A DNA stretch of 46,218 nucleotides from Selenomonadaceae bacterium (GTDB lineage Bacteria > Bacillota > Negativicutes > Selenomonadales > Selenomonadaceae). Location: the NCBI GenBank assembly GCA_017428215.1, contig JAFRRH010000027.1:1-46218 (forward strand), given 5' to 3'. Shown here one piece after another: positions 7,988 to 15,934 of this stretch (its first letter is position 1; each line of letters opens with the position of its first letter). A program made the position numbers and the translations under genes. Below the pieces are notes generated by a model that was not told the DNA's origin, ran no database searches, and saw only the letters and a list, made by a program, of their open reading frames with translations.

Positions 7988-9082
7988 ATGGGCGCAAGAC
8001 GCAAGGCAATTCGTGCAGGAATTTTATTTATCGCGTTGCTGATAATCAGCGGCGTAGTTTTAATGTATCGCGGCAATGACGCAGTTTTTCTAGCCACACA
8101 AAAAAAGGACGGCATATTAACGGCGGAGCAAATAAAATTGTCGTTCGATTCAGTGGGAGGAAGATTGATTAACGAGGCAGTTCGCGAAGGGCAGGAAGTC
8201 AAAGCAGGGCAAGTCGTCATGGAACTCGACGCTACAGATACGGACTTATCAATCGAAAAACTTCGGGCGCAAATCGCTCAACTCGACGCGCAAATCAATT
8301 CGACTTCGGGAAATATGCAGACGAGTCTTTTCAAAGTCACGAACGACGAGCAACAATCTTTCCGGCAAATCGACAGCCAACGCGGCGCATTATCTGCGGC
8401 TCAAGCGACGCTCTCCAACGCAGAACTCGACTTCAAACGCAAGACCGAACTTTTCAAAGAGGGCGCGATTGCAAAGGCGCAACTCGACGATGCAACTATG
8501 GCTCTCAACGTGGCAAAAGCTAACGTCAACACTCAACAGCAACTTTTGGACAGACTTTTAGCGGGCATAACAGACACGGGCGCGACGGATTCATTAAATT
8601 TACCGACAATCCAACAGGAGCGGGCGACGGCAGAAAATATTCAGCACGACATAGCGGCATTAACTCAACAGAAAAAATTTTTGGAAGTTCAGCTTAAAGA
8701 ATTGGAAGTTGCCAAGTCTCGATTAACATTGCACGCGCCGGAGGACGGAAAAATTTTATCGATACTTCAAAAACAGGGCGAAATGATTTCTCCGAACGTG
8801 CCCGTGATTTTACTCGAAACGCGGCGAATTTATTACGATATTTATCTTTCGGAGGAGCAGGCGGTCAATTTGCGCGAGGGCGACGAAATAATTTGCAAAA
8901 CGGTCGCCGACAATAAAAAAATTCGCGGGACGATTCGGCTTTTGACACAAGCTCCGGGCTTTGCAGATTTAAAACAGTCTCGCGAAAAAGGACAAGCAGA
9001 TTTATCGGCGTTCCAAGTGCGAATTTACATTGACGAACCCGAAAAAGTTTTGGCGGGACAAACCGTCACGGTTGAATTTTGA
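7988..9082 (+). CDS. HlyD-family membrane-fusion (periplasmic adaptor) protein
   Basis: The 364-residue protein has an N-terminal membrane anchor (about residues 12-30, AGILFIALLIISGVVLMY) followed by a split lipoyl/barrel domain (GGRLINEAVREGQEVKAGQVVMEL at about 56-80) and a long coiled-coil hairpin (about 85-220). The second lipoyl half and barrel follow (LTLHAPEDGKILSI at about 248). Adaptors of this type link an inner-membrane exporter to the outer membrane. The start ATG has an acggagg site. The likely partner is the ABC-2 permease at 12281-13912, which has the same upstream promoter element. No ABC ATPase is next to it. Confidence 0.88.
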   Translation: MGARRKAIRAGILFIALLIISGVVLMYRGNDAVFLATQKKDGILTAEQIKLSFDSVGGRLINEAVREGQEVKAGQVVMELDATDTDLSIEKLRAQIAQLDAQINSTSGNMQTSLFKVTNDEQQSFRQIDSQRGALSAAQATLSNAELDFKRKTELFKEGAIAKAQLDDATMALNVAKANVNTQQQLLDRLLAGITDTGATDSLNLPTIQQERATAENIQHDIAALTQQKKFLEVQLKELEVAKSRLTLHAPEDGKILSILQKQGEMISPNVPVILLETRRIYYDIYLSEEQAVNLREGDEIICKTVADNKKIRGTIRLLTQAPGFADLKQSREKGQADLSAFQVRIYIDEPEKVLAGQTVTVEF

Positions 9083-9102
9083 TTGGCAAAAAAAAAATCG
9101 CC

Positions 9103-9882
9103 TCAATCGGCGGGCGGAAGTTGTTTTACGTCGGCATTCGGCAAAGTTCGCAATGATTCTTGTCCTTGCGACAAAAAATTTTCGTTCTGGCGTTTCAAAT
9201 AACTTTCGGCTATTTTTTGCGTAATTTGTCCCGTCTGCTCGATTATTTTTTCCTTCGACGACAAAAAACTTTGCAAAACTAAATTTTGTCGCTCGCTGAC
9301 CATATCCATTTGCCGCTCGATAAATTTTCCTTGCCGCTCCATGTCCGCCCGTATCTGCGCGGAATAAATTTCATGTTCGGGCGAATCTTTATCGTATTGC
9401 CTCAAAATCTCAAGCAGTCGAGGCAATTTTTTTGTGTTATATTCGTCGCCGTGAGCAGAAATTTTTTCTCCGACTTCATTATAAAAATTTTCTATCTCCC
9501 GAATTATCGGCAAAGAACCTTCCTCGATTATCGCAATCCGTTTTTTGGCAACGTCAAGCATTTTTTCCTGCAAAAGCACCATTTGATTCGACATTGCGAC
9601 CATTCCGTCGACGCGAGCCTTTTCTATCGCTGCCTGACTTATCGCCTGCGCTTTATACAATTCGATTTGGGCGTCGCGCATTAATTCTATCCGTTCCGCC
9701 TCTTTGTCCGCCAATTTTAACTTCGTATCGCGCTCAATCTCGGCTACGCGAACTTTATCCGGATCGTAATTGTAATTGTAACTGCTCAATGAACTGCCTG
9801 ACGAACTGCCAGATGAACTTCTGCCAAAAATTCCGCCTACAAAATTTCCTATGCCGCTTATAATACTTCCAAATAATCCCAT
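9103..9882 (-). CDS. Unrecognised coiled-coil protein with a glycine-rich hydrophobic N terminus
   Basis: I do not recognise a characterised family. The 259-residue product begins with a short hydrophobic, glycine-rich segment (GLFGSIISGIGNFVGGIFG, about 2-20), then a Ser/Gly linker (SSSGSSSGSSLSS) and a long, highly charged helical region (about 40-130) rich in Ala, Glu and Lys. A second helical part (about 130-240) contains PRLLEILRQYDKDSPEHEIY and MDMVSERQNLVLQSFLSSKE. The N terminus could insert in or attach to a membrane. The gene starts 15 bases after the stop of the 584-residue gene and is its operon partner. It ends close to the convergent HlyD-type gene. Confidence 0.7.
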   Translation of the reverse strand: MGLFGSIISGIGNFVGGIFGRSSSGSSSGSSLSSYNYNYDPDKVRVAEIERDTKLKLADKEAERIELMRDAQIELYKAQAISQAAIEKARVDGMVAMSNQMVLLQEKMLDVAKKRIAIIEEGSLPIIREIENFYNEVGEKISAHGDEYNTKKLPRLLEILRQYDKDSPEHEIYSAQIRADMERQGKFIERQMDMVSERQNLVLQSFLSSKEKIIEQTGQITQKIAESYLKRQNENFLSQGQESLRTLPNADVKQLPPAD

Positions 9883-9897
9883 TTAAATCACTCCGAA

Positions 9898-11652
9898 CTA
9901 ATTTTTGCGCAAATCTTTTCTCATGCGATATATCAGCTTGTTAAATTCATTTTCGCGTTTTTGAACTGCCTCGCTGTAACTTTTGCTGTCTGCAATGTAC
10001 GCCGTGAAATTTTGGCGTCTTAAATCGGCAAATTGCGTCAAAACTTCCTCCGATATTGCGTCAAGTTCTTTGTCGCGAATAAAATTGCTGATTTCATCAA
10101 TCGAAATGTTTAAAATCGGCTCCGCCCAACGCAATAGAAAAATTCTTTCCTCCGTCTTGTCGCTTGAGAAAATTATTTCCTGCAAATCGCGCTGAAATTT
10201 CTCCGCCAACTTGTAAAGTTCGCTCTCCGTCTCGAATTTTTCTTGCAAGTCACCGCCCGCTTGAAATGCAAATTTCTGATAAATATTTTTCCGCTCGTGC
10301 AGATAGAATTTGTCGACCGAATCGCGATAATCGCCCAAAATTTTCAGCACGCCGTCCAACGAATCCAAAAGATTGCCTTTAAGCGCGAATTCGACCAGCG
10401 GCAAAAATCTCTGCTCAATAGCGAAACGTTTCGTCTGCCAATCGTCATACCACGCCGAAAAAATTTCCTCGTCGACTGAATCCTCTCGGCACGCGGCGGA
10501 TAATTCCTCGCGCAAACTCGTTTTGAAAGATTTATAACTGTCTGTCCACGTTGCCTGCAAATTCACGATGATTGCGACCAAATTTTTATTCTGCGCGAAG
10601 AAATCGACGCGCTGTTGAGCGGTTTTGATTATTTGTGCCAAATTTTCCACAAGCAATTCAAAATCGGCTCGCGGTTCGGATTGAAGTTCGGCGAGTTCCC
10701 GAATCGAATTGTCTCCGCGATTTATTTTGTCGATTCGCGCCGATAAATTTTCTGCCTGCGCCTTGACCGAAAGAATTTGCGCTTTAACTGCGTCGGTGCC
10801 CAATTCCAAACGTTCCGCCAAAAATTTTTGACGTTCGGCGAGCAATTTATTTTCTTCGGGCGTGAGATTCGGGTTGTCGGTGAATTTTGCTTTGAGTTTC
10901 AGCGAGATTTTCAAAAATTCGGCGATTGTTTCCGACTGCGCGGCTTCGTATTCGCTCAAAATTTCTATCAGCTCGTCCGTCACGCTTAAAACAGCCGCCG
11001 AATATTTTATTACGGACTTATTGATTGCCGCCGCGTCATATTTTTCCAAAATCGGGCGATAATTGAAGTTCGCCGTCAATCTTATCTGATTTTGCTCTGA
11101 TTCGGCTATCTGTGCGTCGACTTCGGCGACTTGTTCTTGGGGAATTTGGATGGTGATTGGAGATTGTACGAGTTCTTCTTCAGAGAAGTTTTCATACTTG
11201 TGAGAATTTATATGCTCGTTACGTTTAATTAGAGATAAAGTTGTAATGCCATTTTGCATTACTTTTTTTCGTTCTTGTTCAGTACCACCATCCCAATCAA
11301 ATAAGGCTTGTTCAAGTTTTTGGCTATTTTTGATTTTGTCCCCTAAGTTACCTAATTCCCACTCAACGAAAACAACATCAAAATCGGTAATCGGAACCTT
11401 AACAACACCAAGTTCAATAAGATCTCTAAGAGCTTCAGTGTAGTTAATCTCCGTATGAGCACCTTTATAATGTCTTTCATTTAAGATTCTTTTTAAATGA
11501 TGACCAGTACAATACTTGTCCATTGTTGGATATCTTGTAAATTTATCGACAAAATCTTGCTCAAATAAACTGCGAAGATATTGGTAATTATCTGTGCGAG
11601 ATTTACTTTGGTCATAAACCGGATTTTCTAAAGGCCAATAAAACATACTCAT
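9898..11652 (-). CDS. Unrecognised 584-residue helical protein, compositionally mosaic
   Basis: No family could be named. The first 165 residues or so (starting MSMFYWPLENPVYDQSKSRT) are encoded by DNA with few GCG/CGC-type codons (about 11150-11652), while the rest uses the GC-richer codons typical of its neighbours, as if two modules had been joined. The C-terminal 400 residues are almost all predicted helix with many Glu, Lys and Ala residues, without obvious membrane segments. The start is the ATG at 11652, preceded by gtggtgaat. It follows the small frameshifted coiled-coil gene by 23 bases and precedes the 259-residue gene by 15 bases, which suggests one operon encoding a complex. Confidence 0.7.
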   Translation of the reverse strand: MSMFYWPLENPVYDQSKSRTDNYQYLRSLFEQDFVDKFTRYPTMDKYCTGHHLKRILNERHYKGAHTEINYTEALRDLIELGVVKVPITDFDVVFVEWELGNLGDKIKNSQKLEQALFDWDGGTEQERKKVMQNGITTLSLIKRNEHINSHKYENFSEEELVQSPITIQIPQEQVAEVDAQIAESEQNQIRLTANFNYRPILEKYDAAAINKSVIKYSAAVLSVTDELIEILSEYEAAQSETIAEFLKISLKLKAKFTDNPNLTPEENKLLAERQKFLAERLELGTDAVKAQILSVKAQAENLSARIDKINRGDNSIRELAELQSEPRADFELLVENLAQIIKTAQQRVDFFAQNKNLVAIIVNLQATWTDSYKSFKTSLREELSAACREDSVDEEIFSAWYDDWQTKRFAIEQRFLPLVEFALKGNLLDSLDGVLKILGDYRDSVDKFYLHERKNIYQKFAFQAGGDLQEKFETESELYKLAEKFQRDLQEIIFSSDKTEERIFLLRWAEPILNISIDEISNFIRDKELDAISEEVLTQFADLRRQNFTAYIADSKSYSEAVQKRENEFNKLIYRMRKDLRKN

Positions 11653-11675
11653 AATAATTCACCACTTGTTTTAGT

Positions 11676-11878
11676 TTAAGACACTTGATACCTTAATTCA
11701 CTATCGACAGCCGCCAAATTAGATTTGAGTTTGCTTTTCTGCGCGAGTAATTCGGCTTGACGGGCGTTCAATTCGGTTACGCGGCGCGAATTTTCCTCAT
11801 TTTCGAGACCTTCGCAAGTTTCGGCGATTTTTTTAGCTTGCCGAGCAGTTCATCGCGTTGACGCAACAAATTTTCCAT
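11676..11878 (-). CDS. Small coiled-coil protein, read through only with a -1 frameshift at an A7 run
   Basis: Leftward from the ATG at 11878 (after a strong taggaggtg site), frame 0 gives MENLLRQRDELLGKLKK and then stops at 11777 after 33 codons of unlike sequence. At the seven-A run (11828-11834 on this strand) a -1 shift leads into an open frame, starting IAETCEGLENEENSRR and ending AAVDSELRYQVS, with stop at 11676-11678. The joined 67-residue product is one continuous, charged heptad-like helix. A AAA AAA is a classical slippery sequence, so programmed frameshifting, transcriptional slippage and an inactivating deletion are all possible. It heads the leftward operon. Confidence 0.55.
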
Positions 11879-12229
11879 ATTCAACACCTCCTACGGCGAT
11901 TATAGCAAATGAAAAGCTATTTGTACAGCTGAAACTGCTTTGATAGGTTGCTCAAAGAGATTTTGAGGCAAATTTTAGTTTACGAGGCGAAATTTTTCTT
12001 CCGAGCGATGAAAAATCGGTTTGAAGTCGTCGCGAAGAAAATTTTGCCAAGAAATTTGCTTGAAACGAGTTTGAAACTGATTTTGAGCGTCGAAAACGGT
12101 TTTGAGGGCTGATTCGTGGTTTGAAACTGATTTTGGAGCTGATTTTGAGGTTTGAGAGGCGATTTGGAGGTGCAATTTACATTTTCCAATATATTGGATT
12201 TTGTCATTTTGGAAAAAATTTTTCAACGT
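11879..12229. other. Intergenic region with degenerate repeats, no gene
   Basis: About 350 bases without a credible gene; the open frames here are repetitive and lack ribosome sites. GTTTGAAACTGATTTTGAGC occurs at 12069-12088 and again with one inserted base at 12119-12139, 50 bases later. Related pieces (gattttgagg, gtttgagaggc) fill the rest. The 20-mer at 12150-12169 recurs inverted at 21315-21334 with one mismatch. It separates the two divergent transcription units. Confidence 0.6.
12185..12198. promoter_or_regulatory. Perfect 14-bp palindrome, possible operator
   Basis: TCCAATATATTGGA is a perfect palindrome 45 bases before the promoter element at 12230-12263 and about 300 bases before the divergent coiled-coil operon. 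It could bind a dimeric regulator; nothing else supports this. Confidence 0.3.
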
Positions 12230-12263
12230 CTATTACATTACCCGCCGCCGATTTGATAAAATA
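12230..12263 (+). promoter_or_regulatory. Second copy of the 34-bp promoter/operator element
   Basis: It matches 7926-7959 at 32 of 34 positions, including the TTACAT and TAAAAT hexamers 18 bases apart and the cccgccgccgattt core. The ribosome site (tggaggcg) of the permease gene follows 5 bases later. Confidence 0.6.
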
Positions 12264-12280
12264 TCAATGGAGGCGATTAA

Positions 12281-13912
12281 ATGGGATTTATAAATTCACT
12301 CAAAGACGAGACAAAATTTCTGTTCAGCGGCAAGGGTATGCCTTACGAAAAAGTTTGCTTAACCGTCGCGATGATTATCAGCGTATTTTTAAGCGTTTTA
12401 TTGGCGGGAAATTTTTCTAAGGACGCGCCCGTTATAATTATCGATCTTGATAACTCAAGATACAGCCACGAATTTATCACGCAGATTGATTCTTCGGAGT
12501 ACATGAAAGTTAAAGCTGTCCTCAACGTCGCGACGAATCCTGACGAACTTTTTTATCGTGACGAGGCGGACGCCGTGATTTATCTGCCCGAAGGTCTCGA
12601 AAAAAATTTTTACAACGGAAATTCTTCGCCCGTCGGCATTTTTTACGACAACACCAACACCGCGCAGACCGCCGACATAAAATCCGCGATGAACGAATTG
12701 ATTGCGATAAAAAATTCAAATTCGGGCGGCGGATTGGTTTTAAACGACAGAAATTTATTCAATCCTGCCGGCTCGACCTCGAACACGCAGACGCAAGGAT
12801 TTTTATTTTTCTTCGGCTCAATGTTTTTTGTTTTCGCGACAATAGGAATGGTGCCGCGCCTGCGCTTAACCAAACAGCTCGACAAAATTTTACTCGACGG
12901 AACGCCGTGGGATTTAGTCGGAAGAATTTTACCGTATTCGGCGTGTATGGTCGTATCGTTCTTTTTTGGACTGGCGATTTTGCGCATTTGGGGCGATTTA
13001 GTTTTCAGTGGTCGTGTTATAGATTTTTTACTAATTCAAATCGTTTACGCGATAATGTTGGGAATGTTGAGCGTATTAATCGGTTGGACGGCGTCGAATC
13101 CGGGCATTGCTTCCAGCCGCATGATTTTATTTATTCCAGGCGGATTTATATTGGGCGGCGTGACTTCTCCGTTGTCGCATTTATCGTCGTGGGTCGTTAC
13201 GGCGTCGCACATTTTCCCTTTGACGTGGGAATTTCATTTTACTCGCGATATAATTCAGCGCGGCGCAACTTTATCGCAAATCAGTTCGGAAATCGGCGCG
13301 TTTTTTATTTACGTGGCAATCGTTGCAATACTTTTAAGCTTACGTTTCAACACTAAACGCAATGACTTAATTAAATCGCGGCAGGAAGAAACTTTGCAGG
13401 GCGTTCAAATACCTGACGATAGCGCGGAAGTTTTAGTAAAAAATATTTTGGTGCCAACGGACGGTTCAGGTCAAGCGTTCAAAGCACTTTTGCAGGCGAT
13501 AAACATTGCTGAGGCTTGGGGCGCGAGAATAACTTTGATGATGGTCGTCGAAATTGAGAAGGACATTGCCGCATTCGAGCAAGTAAGTTTGAGCGGTTAC
13601 ATTCCCTCTGAACTCAACGCCGCCGCTTACGAATTTTTATCGGGCTTGAGGCAAGTCGTGCCGAATGAAATTGAAGTTAAAATCCGCGTGGAGGTCGGCG
13701 AGCCGGCTCAAGAAATCGTCAACGCGGCGAACGATTATGATTTGGTCGTCATGGGCAATCGCGGTTTCGGAAGTCTCGACGTTGAAACGCAAGGAGCCGT
13801 TGCAAAATTTGTTGCGGAAAATTGTTCAAAGCCCGTGATTTTCGCTAAGGGTATGCCTTCCGATTGGGACGAGGAAAATAATTTTGTCGGTGGAGCCAAT
13901 ACTTGGAAATAA
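12281..13912 (+). CDS. ABC-2 type permease fused to a universal stress protein domain
   Basis: Residues 1-360 form an ABC-2/YhhJ-like permease: one membrane helix near 22-42, a long extracytoplasmic part with IIIDLDNSRYSHEFITQI and YDNTNTAQTADI, then five more helices between about 175 and 365 (for example FLFFFGSMFFVFATIGMV and ILPYSACMVVSFFFGLAIL). From about residue 385 a UspA domain begins (NILVPTDGSGQAFKALLQA) and ends with VVMGNRGFGSLDVETQGAVA, close to the Usp ATP-loop pattern G-x2-G-x9-G-S/T but with Ala in the last position. This fusion is unusual. The likely partner is the HlyD-type adaptor at 7988-9082. No ATPase gene is adjacent. Confidence 0.85.
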   Translation: MGFINSLKDETKFLFSGKGMPYEKVCLTVAMIISVFLSVLLAGNFSKDAPVIIIDLDNSRYSHEFITQIDSSEYMKVKAVLNVATNPDELFYRDEADAVIYLPEGLEKNFYNGNSSPVGIFYDNTNTAQTADIKSAMNELIAIKNSNSGGGLVLNDRNLFNPAGSTSNTQTQGFLFFFGSMFFVFATIGMVPRLRLTKQLDKILLDGTPWDLVGRILPYSACMVVSFFFGLAILRIWGDLVFSGRVIDFLLIQIVYAIMLGMLSVLIGWTASNPGIASSRMILFIPGGFILGGVTSPLSHLSSWVVTASHIFPLTWEFHFTRDIIQRGATLSQISSEIGAFFIYVAIVAILLSLRFNTKRNDLIKSRQEETLQGVQIPDDSAEVLVKNILVPTDGSGQAFKALLQAINIAEAWGARITLMMVVEIEKDIAAFEQVSLSGYIPSELNAAAYEFLSGLRQVVPNEIEVKIRVEVGEPAQEIVNAANDYDLVVMGNRGFGSLDVETQGAVAKFVAENCSKPVIFAKGMPSDWDEENNFVGGANTWK

Positions 13913-13985
13913 AGCAGGAAAATCGCGCCTCGAACAGAAATTATTGATAAAAATTTTTTATTGGTAAACTTAAGGAGGCGCGGCG

Positions 13986-14663
13986 ATGAATTATCGGCGG
14001 ATTTTAGTAATCGGCGACATGCACGGGAAATTTACTCGACTCTTATCGCTTTTCCATAAAATAAAATTCGACGAGCGGCAAGATTTTTTAATACTTTTGG
14101 GCGATTACATTGACCGCGGCGAAGAAAATATGCGCTGTTTTCGTTGGGCAATGGAGATGAGCGAAAAACCCAACGTCATTGCTCTGCGCGGCAATCACGA
14201 ACAAATGATGTTGTATTATTATGCGCTGGGCGGCACTGAAGGTTATATTTGGCTTCCAAACGGCGGCAATAAAACTAAGGCGGAATTCGATATTTGGCGG
14301 CAGAAAGATCCGACTGCTTTTAATCGTGCGCTTGAGTTCATAAACGACCGCCCGCTTTATCATCAAATGACAGTCAACGGCGAGGAATATATTTTTGTGC
14401 ACGCGGGTTTGAATCCTAAAAAAAATCTTGAGGAGCAGGAAGAAGAGGATTTGCTTTGGATTCGCGAGAAATTTTATAATGGCTATCGCGGCTCGGCGCA
14501 CGTAATTTGCGGACACACGCCTACGCCCTTTATAAAACGCGATTGGTATTATCCGATTCGCTTGCCGAATAAAATTACGCTCATGGACACCGGCTCATTT
14601 ATGGCGAACGGAAAAATTTCCTGCATTGACATTTTGAGCGATAAAATTTGGCAGAGCGATTGA
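13986..14663 (+). CDS. PPP-type metallophosphatase (serine/threonine or ApaH/PrpE-like)
   Basis: The 225-residue protein carries the complete metallophosphoesterase set: GDMHG (10-14), GDYIDRG (39-45), RGNHE (68-72), VHAG (138-141) and CGHTPT (175-180), which bind two metals and the phosphate. Relatives dephosphorylate proteins or dinucleoside polyphosphates; sequence alone does not decide between these. The start ATG follows aaggaggcg. The next gene, the FtsZ-like one, starts 16 bases after its stop, so the two are probably one operon ending at the terminator at 15531-15560. Confidence 0.9.
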   Translation: MNYRRILVIGDMHGKFTRLLSLFHKIKFDERQDFLILLGDYIDRGEENMRCFRWAMEMSEKPNVIALRGNHEQMMLYYYALGGTEGYIWLPNGGNKTKAEFDIWRQKDPTAFNRALEFINDRPLYHQMTVNGEEYIFVHAGLNPKKNLEEQEEEDLLWIREKFYNGYRGSAHVICGHTPTPFIKRDWYYPIRLPNKITLMDTGSFMANGKISCIDILSDKIWQSD

Positions 14664-14678
14664 CGGGGAGAAAATTTT

Positions 14679-15524
14679 ATGGAGATTAATATAAAAATCG
14701 TCGGGCTGGGCGAGGGCGGCGCGAAGGCGATTAGTAAAATGATTGCGGCGGGCGTCGGTAAAAATAAATCCGTCGAATTTATAGCGATTGGCAACGACGA
14801 AAATATTATGCTGACGAGTACGGCGCGGAAAAATATTTTTCTGAATCGCGACTTGACGACGGTTTATAAAAGTATTGCCGACGCTTTACAAGACGCGAAA
14901 ATTATTTTTATCGTGGCGGGGCTTGCCTCCAATGCGGCAAGGGCGGCAGTTCCGATTATCACTTCTTGCGCGAAAAATTCCAAAGCCGTAACTGTTGCCT
15001 TTGTCTGTAAGCCGTCAATCTTAGAAAATTCTTCGCGGAAAATGAACGCCGAACACACCCTTAATAATCTGCGCGGCAAGGTTGATACTCTTTTTGTCAT
15101 GCCCGCTGAAAAATTTTTTATCTTCTGCATAAATCGCCCGCAAATTTCGCTGACTGAACTTTTCGACGTTGCCGACGATATTTTTTGTCAAGGCGTCAAA
15201 ATTTTCTTAGACATGCTTGATACAAGCCACGAACTTTTTAAATGGGGCAATGCGGCATTTGGTTACGGCGAGGCGACTACTGCCATTGACGCGATTAAAA
15301 TTGCCGCAAATTTCCCGACGCTTGAAGAGGACGAACTTAAAAACGCGCAAGGAATTTTTGTACATTTGACGAGCGGGACGCCTTTATCGTTGAATTCAAT
15401 CGACGCCGTGAATAAATTTATTAAAACTCAACTGCAACCTGACGCAGAATTTTTCTTGCAGGAAAAAATTATTCCGTCGTTTATGGAAAAAATTTTTGCG
15501 TCAATAGTCTGTACACGGAAATAA
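14679..15524 (+). CDS. Degenerate FtsZ/tubulin-like protein (probable pseudo-GTPase)
   Basis: The 281-residue protein can be aligned by eye to FtsZ along most of its length: INIKIVGLGEGGAKAISKMI for the first loop, SVEFIAIGNDENIMLTS for the FtsZ block ending in NTDAQAL, AVTVAFVCKPSILE for VTVGVVTKPF, LRGKVDTLFVMPAEKF for the LDTLIVIPNDRL region, and NAQGIFVHLTSGTPLSL for the late GAKGVLLNITGG block. The tubulin signature GGGTGTG is replaced by ASNAARA (83-89), and the T7 segment that should hold NxDxxD reads TSHELFKWGNAAF (183-195). GTP hydrolysis is therefore unlikely. The FtsZ C-terminal FtsA/ZipA-binding tail is also absent. It may modulate FtsZ or form its own assembly; that is inference. 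Confidence 0.75.
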   Translation: MEINIKIVGLGEGGAKAISKMIAAGVGKNKSVEFIAIGNDENIMLTSTARKNIFLNRDLTTVYKSIADALQDAKIIFIVAGLASNAARAAVPIITSCAKNSKAVTVAFVCKPSILENSSRKMNAEHTLNNLRGKVDTLFVMPAEKFFIFCINRPQISLTELFDVADDIFCQGVKIFLDMLDTSHELFKWGNAAFGYGEATTAIDAIKIAANFPTLEEDELKNAQGIFVHLTSGTPLSLNSIDAVNKFIKTQLQPDAEFFLQEKIIPSFMEKIFASIVCTRK

Positions 15525-15530
15525 AAAAAC

Positions 15531-15560
15531 TCCCCGTCACAATCGGCGGGGAATTTTTTT
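15531..15560 (+). terminator. Intrinsic terminator after the FtsZ-like gene
   Basis: TCCCCG (15531-15536) pairs with CGGGGA (15547-15552), followed by a run of seven T residues. Confidence 0.85.
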
Positions 15561-15685
15561 GGGGAGGGTATTTATAATGGTTGAGGATTATTCTATTTTA
15601 ACGGCGCGTAAGAATCTTTAGAGCACCAACGACTGATTTAGTCCGCCGCGCAGATTCTCCGCCGTAGAAAATGGGGAGGGGTTTA

Positions 15686-15799
15686 TTAAAAGATTTTATC
15701 GAGACCGTAGAGAAATACTAAGCCAACCATCAGCGACGCGCTGAAAAGTCCTGTGCTGAATAAGAGTATCGCTACGTTCTCTGTAAAAAGTTTCTTCAT
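15686..15799 (-). CDS. 37-residue single-span membrane peptide
   Basis: Leftward ATG at 15799 with a strong acaggagg site 8 bases before it. The product begins MKKLFTENVAILLFSTGLF and has one hydrophobic helix (about 9-32) with a short charged N terminus and a GLDKIF tail. A longer frame starts at 15880, but the ribosome site favours the ATG at 15799. No family was recognised. It stands alone between the FtsZ-like gene and the acetyltransferase gene. Confidence 0.6.
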   Translation of the reverse strand: MKKLFTENVAILLFSTGLFSASLMVGLVFLYGLDKIF

Positions 15800-15934
15800 G
15801 GTTATTGCCTCCTGTCTTTGTGTTCGTCGTTCAATCCCTTGAACAGTTGCGAAGTATAGCACAGGAAAAATTTTTGACAATGCGCAATCGTTATTGATTT
15901 ATGTCGTGTTTGTTATTGTTTATCCTCTCTTTGA

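Noticed and set aside
11980..12420. Open frames on both strands in the repetitive spacer before the ABC-2 permease
   Set aside because: They consist of repeated units, lack ribosome sites and overlap the permease start or its promoter.
15577..15621. 14-codon frame MVEDYSILTARKNL after a ggggaggg site
   Set aside because: It is too short and lies just after a terminator. It could be a leader peptide, but nothing supports this.
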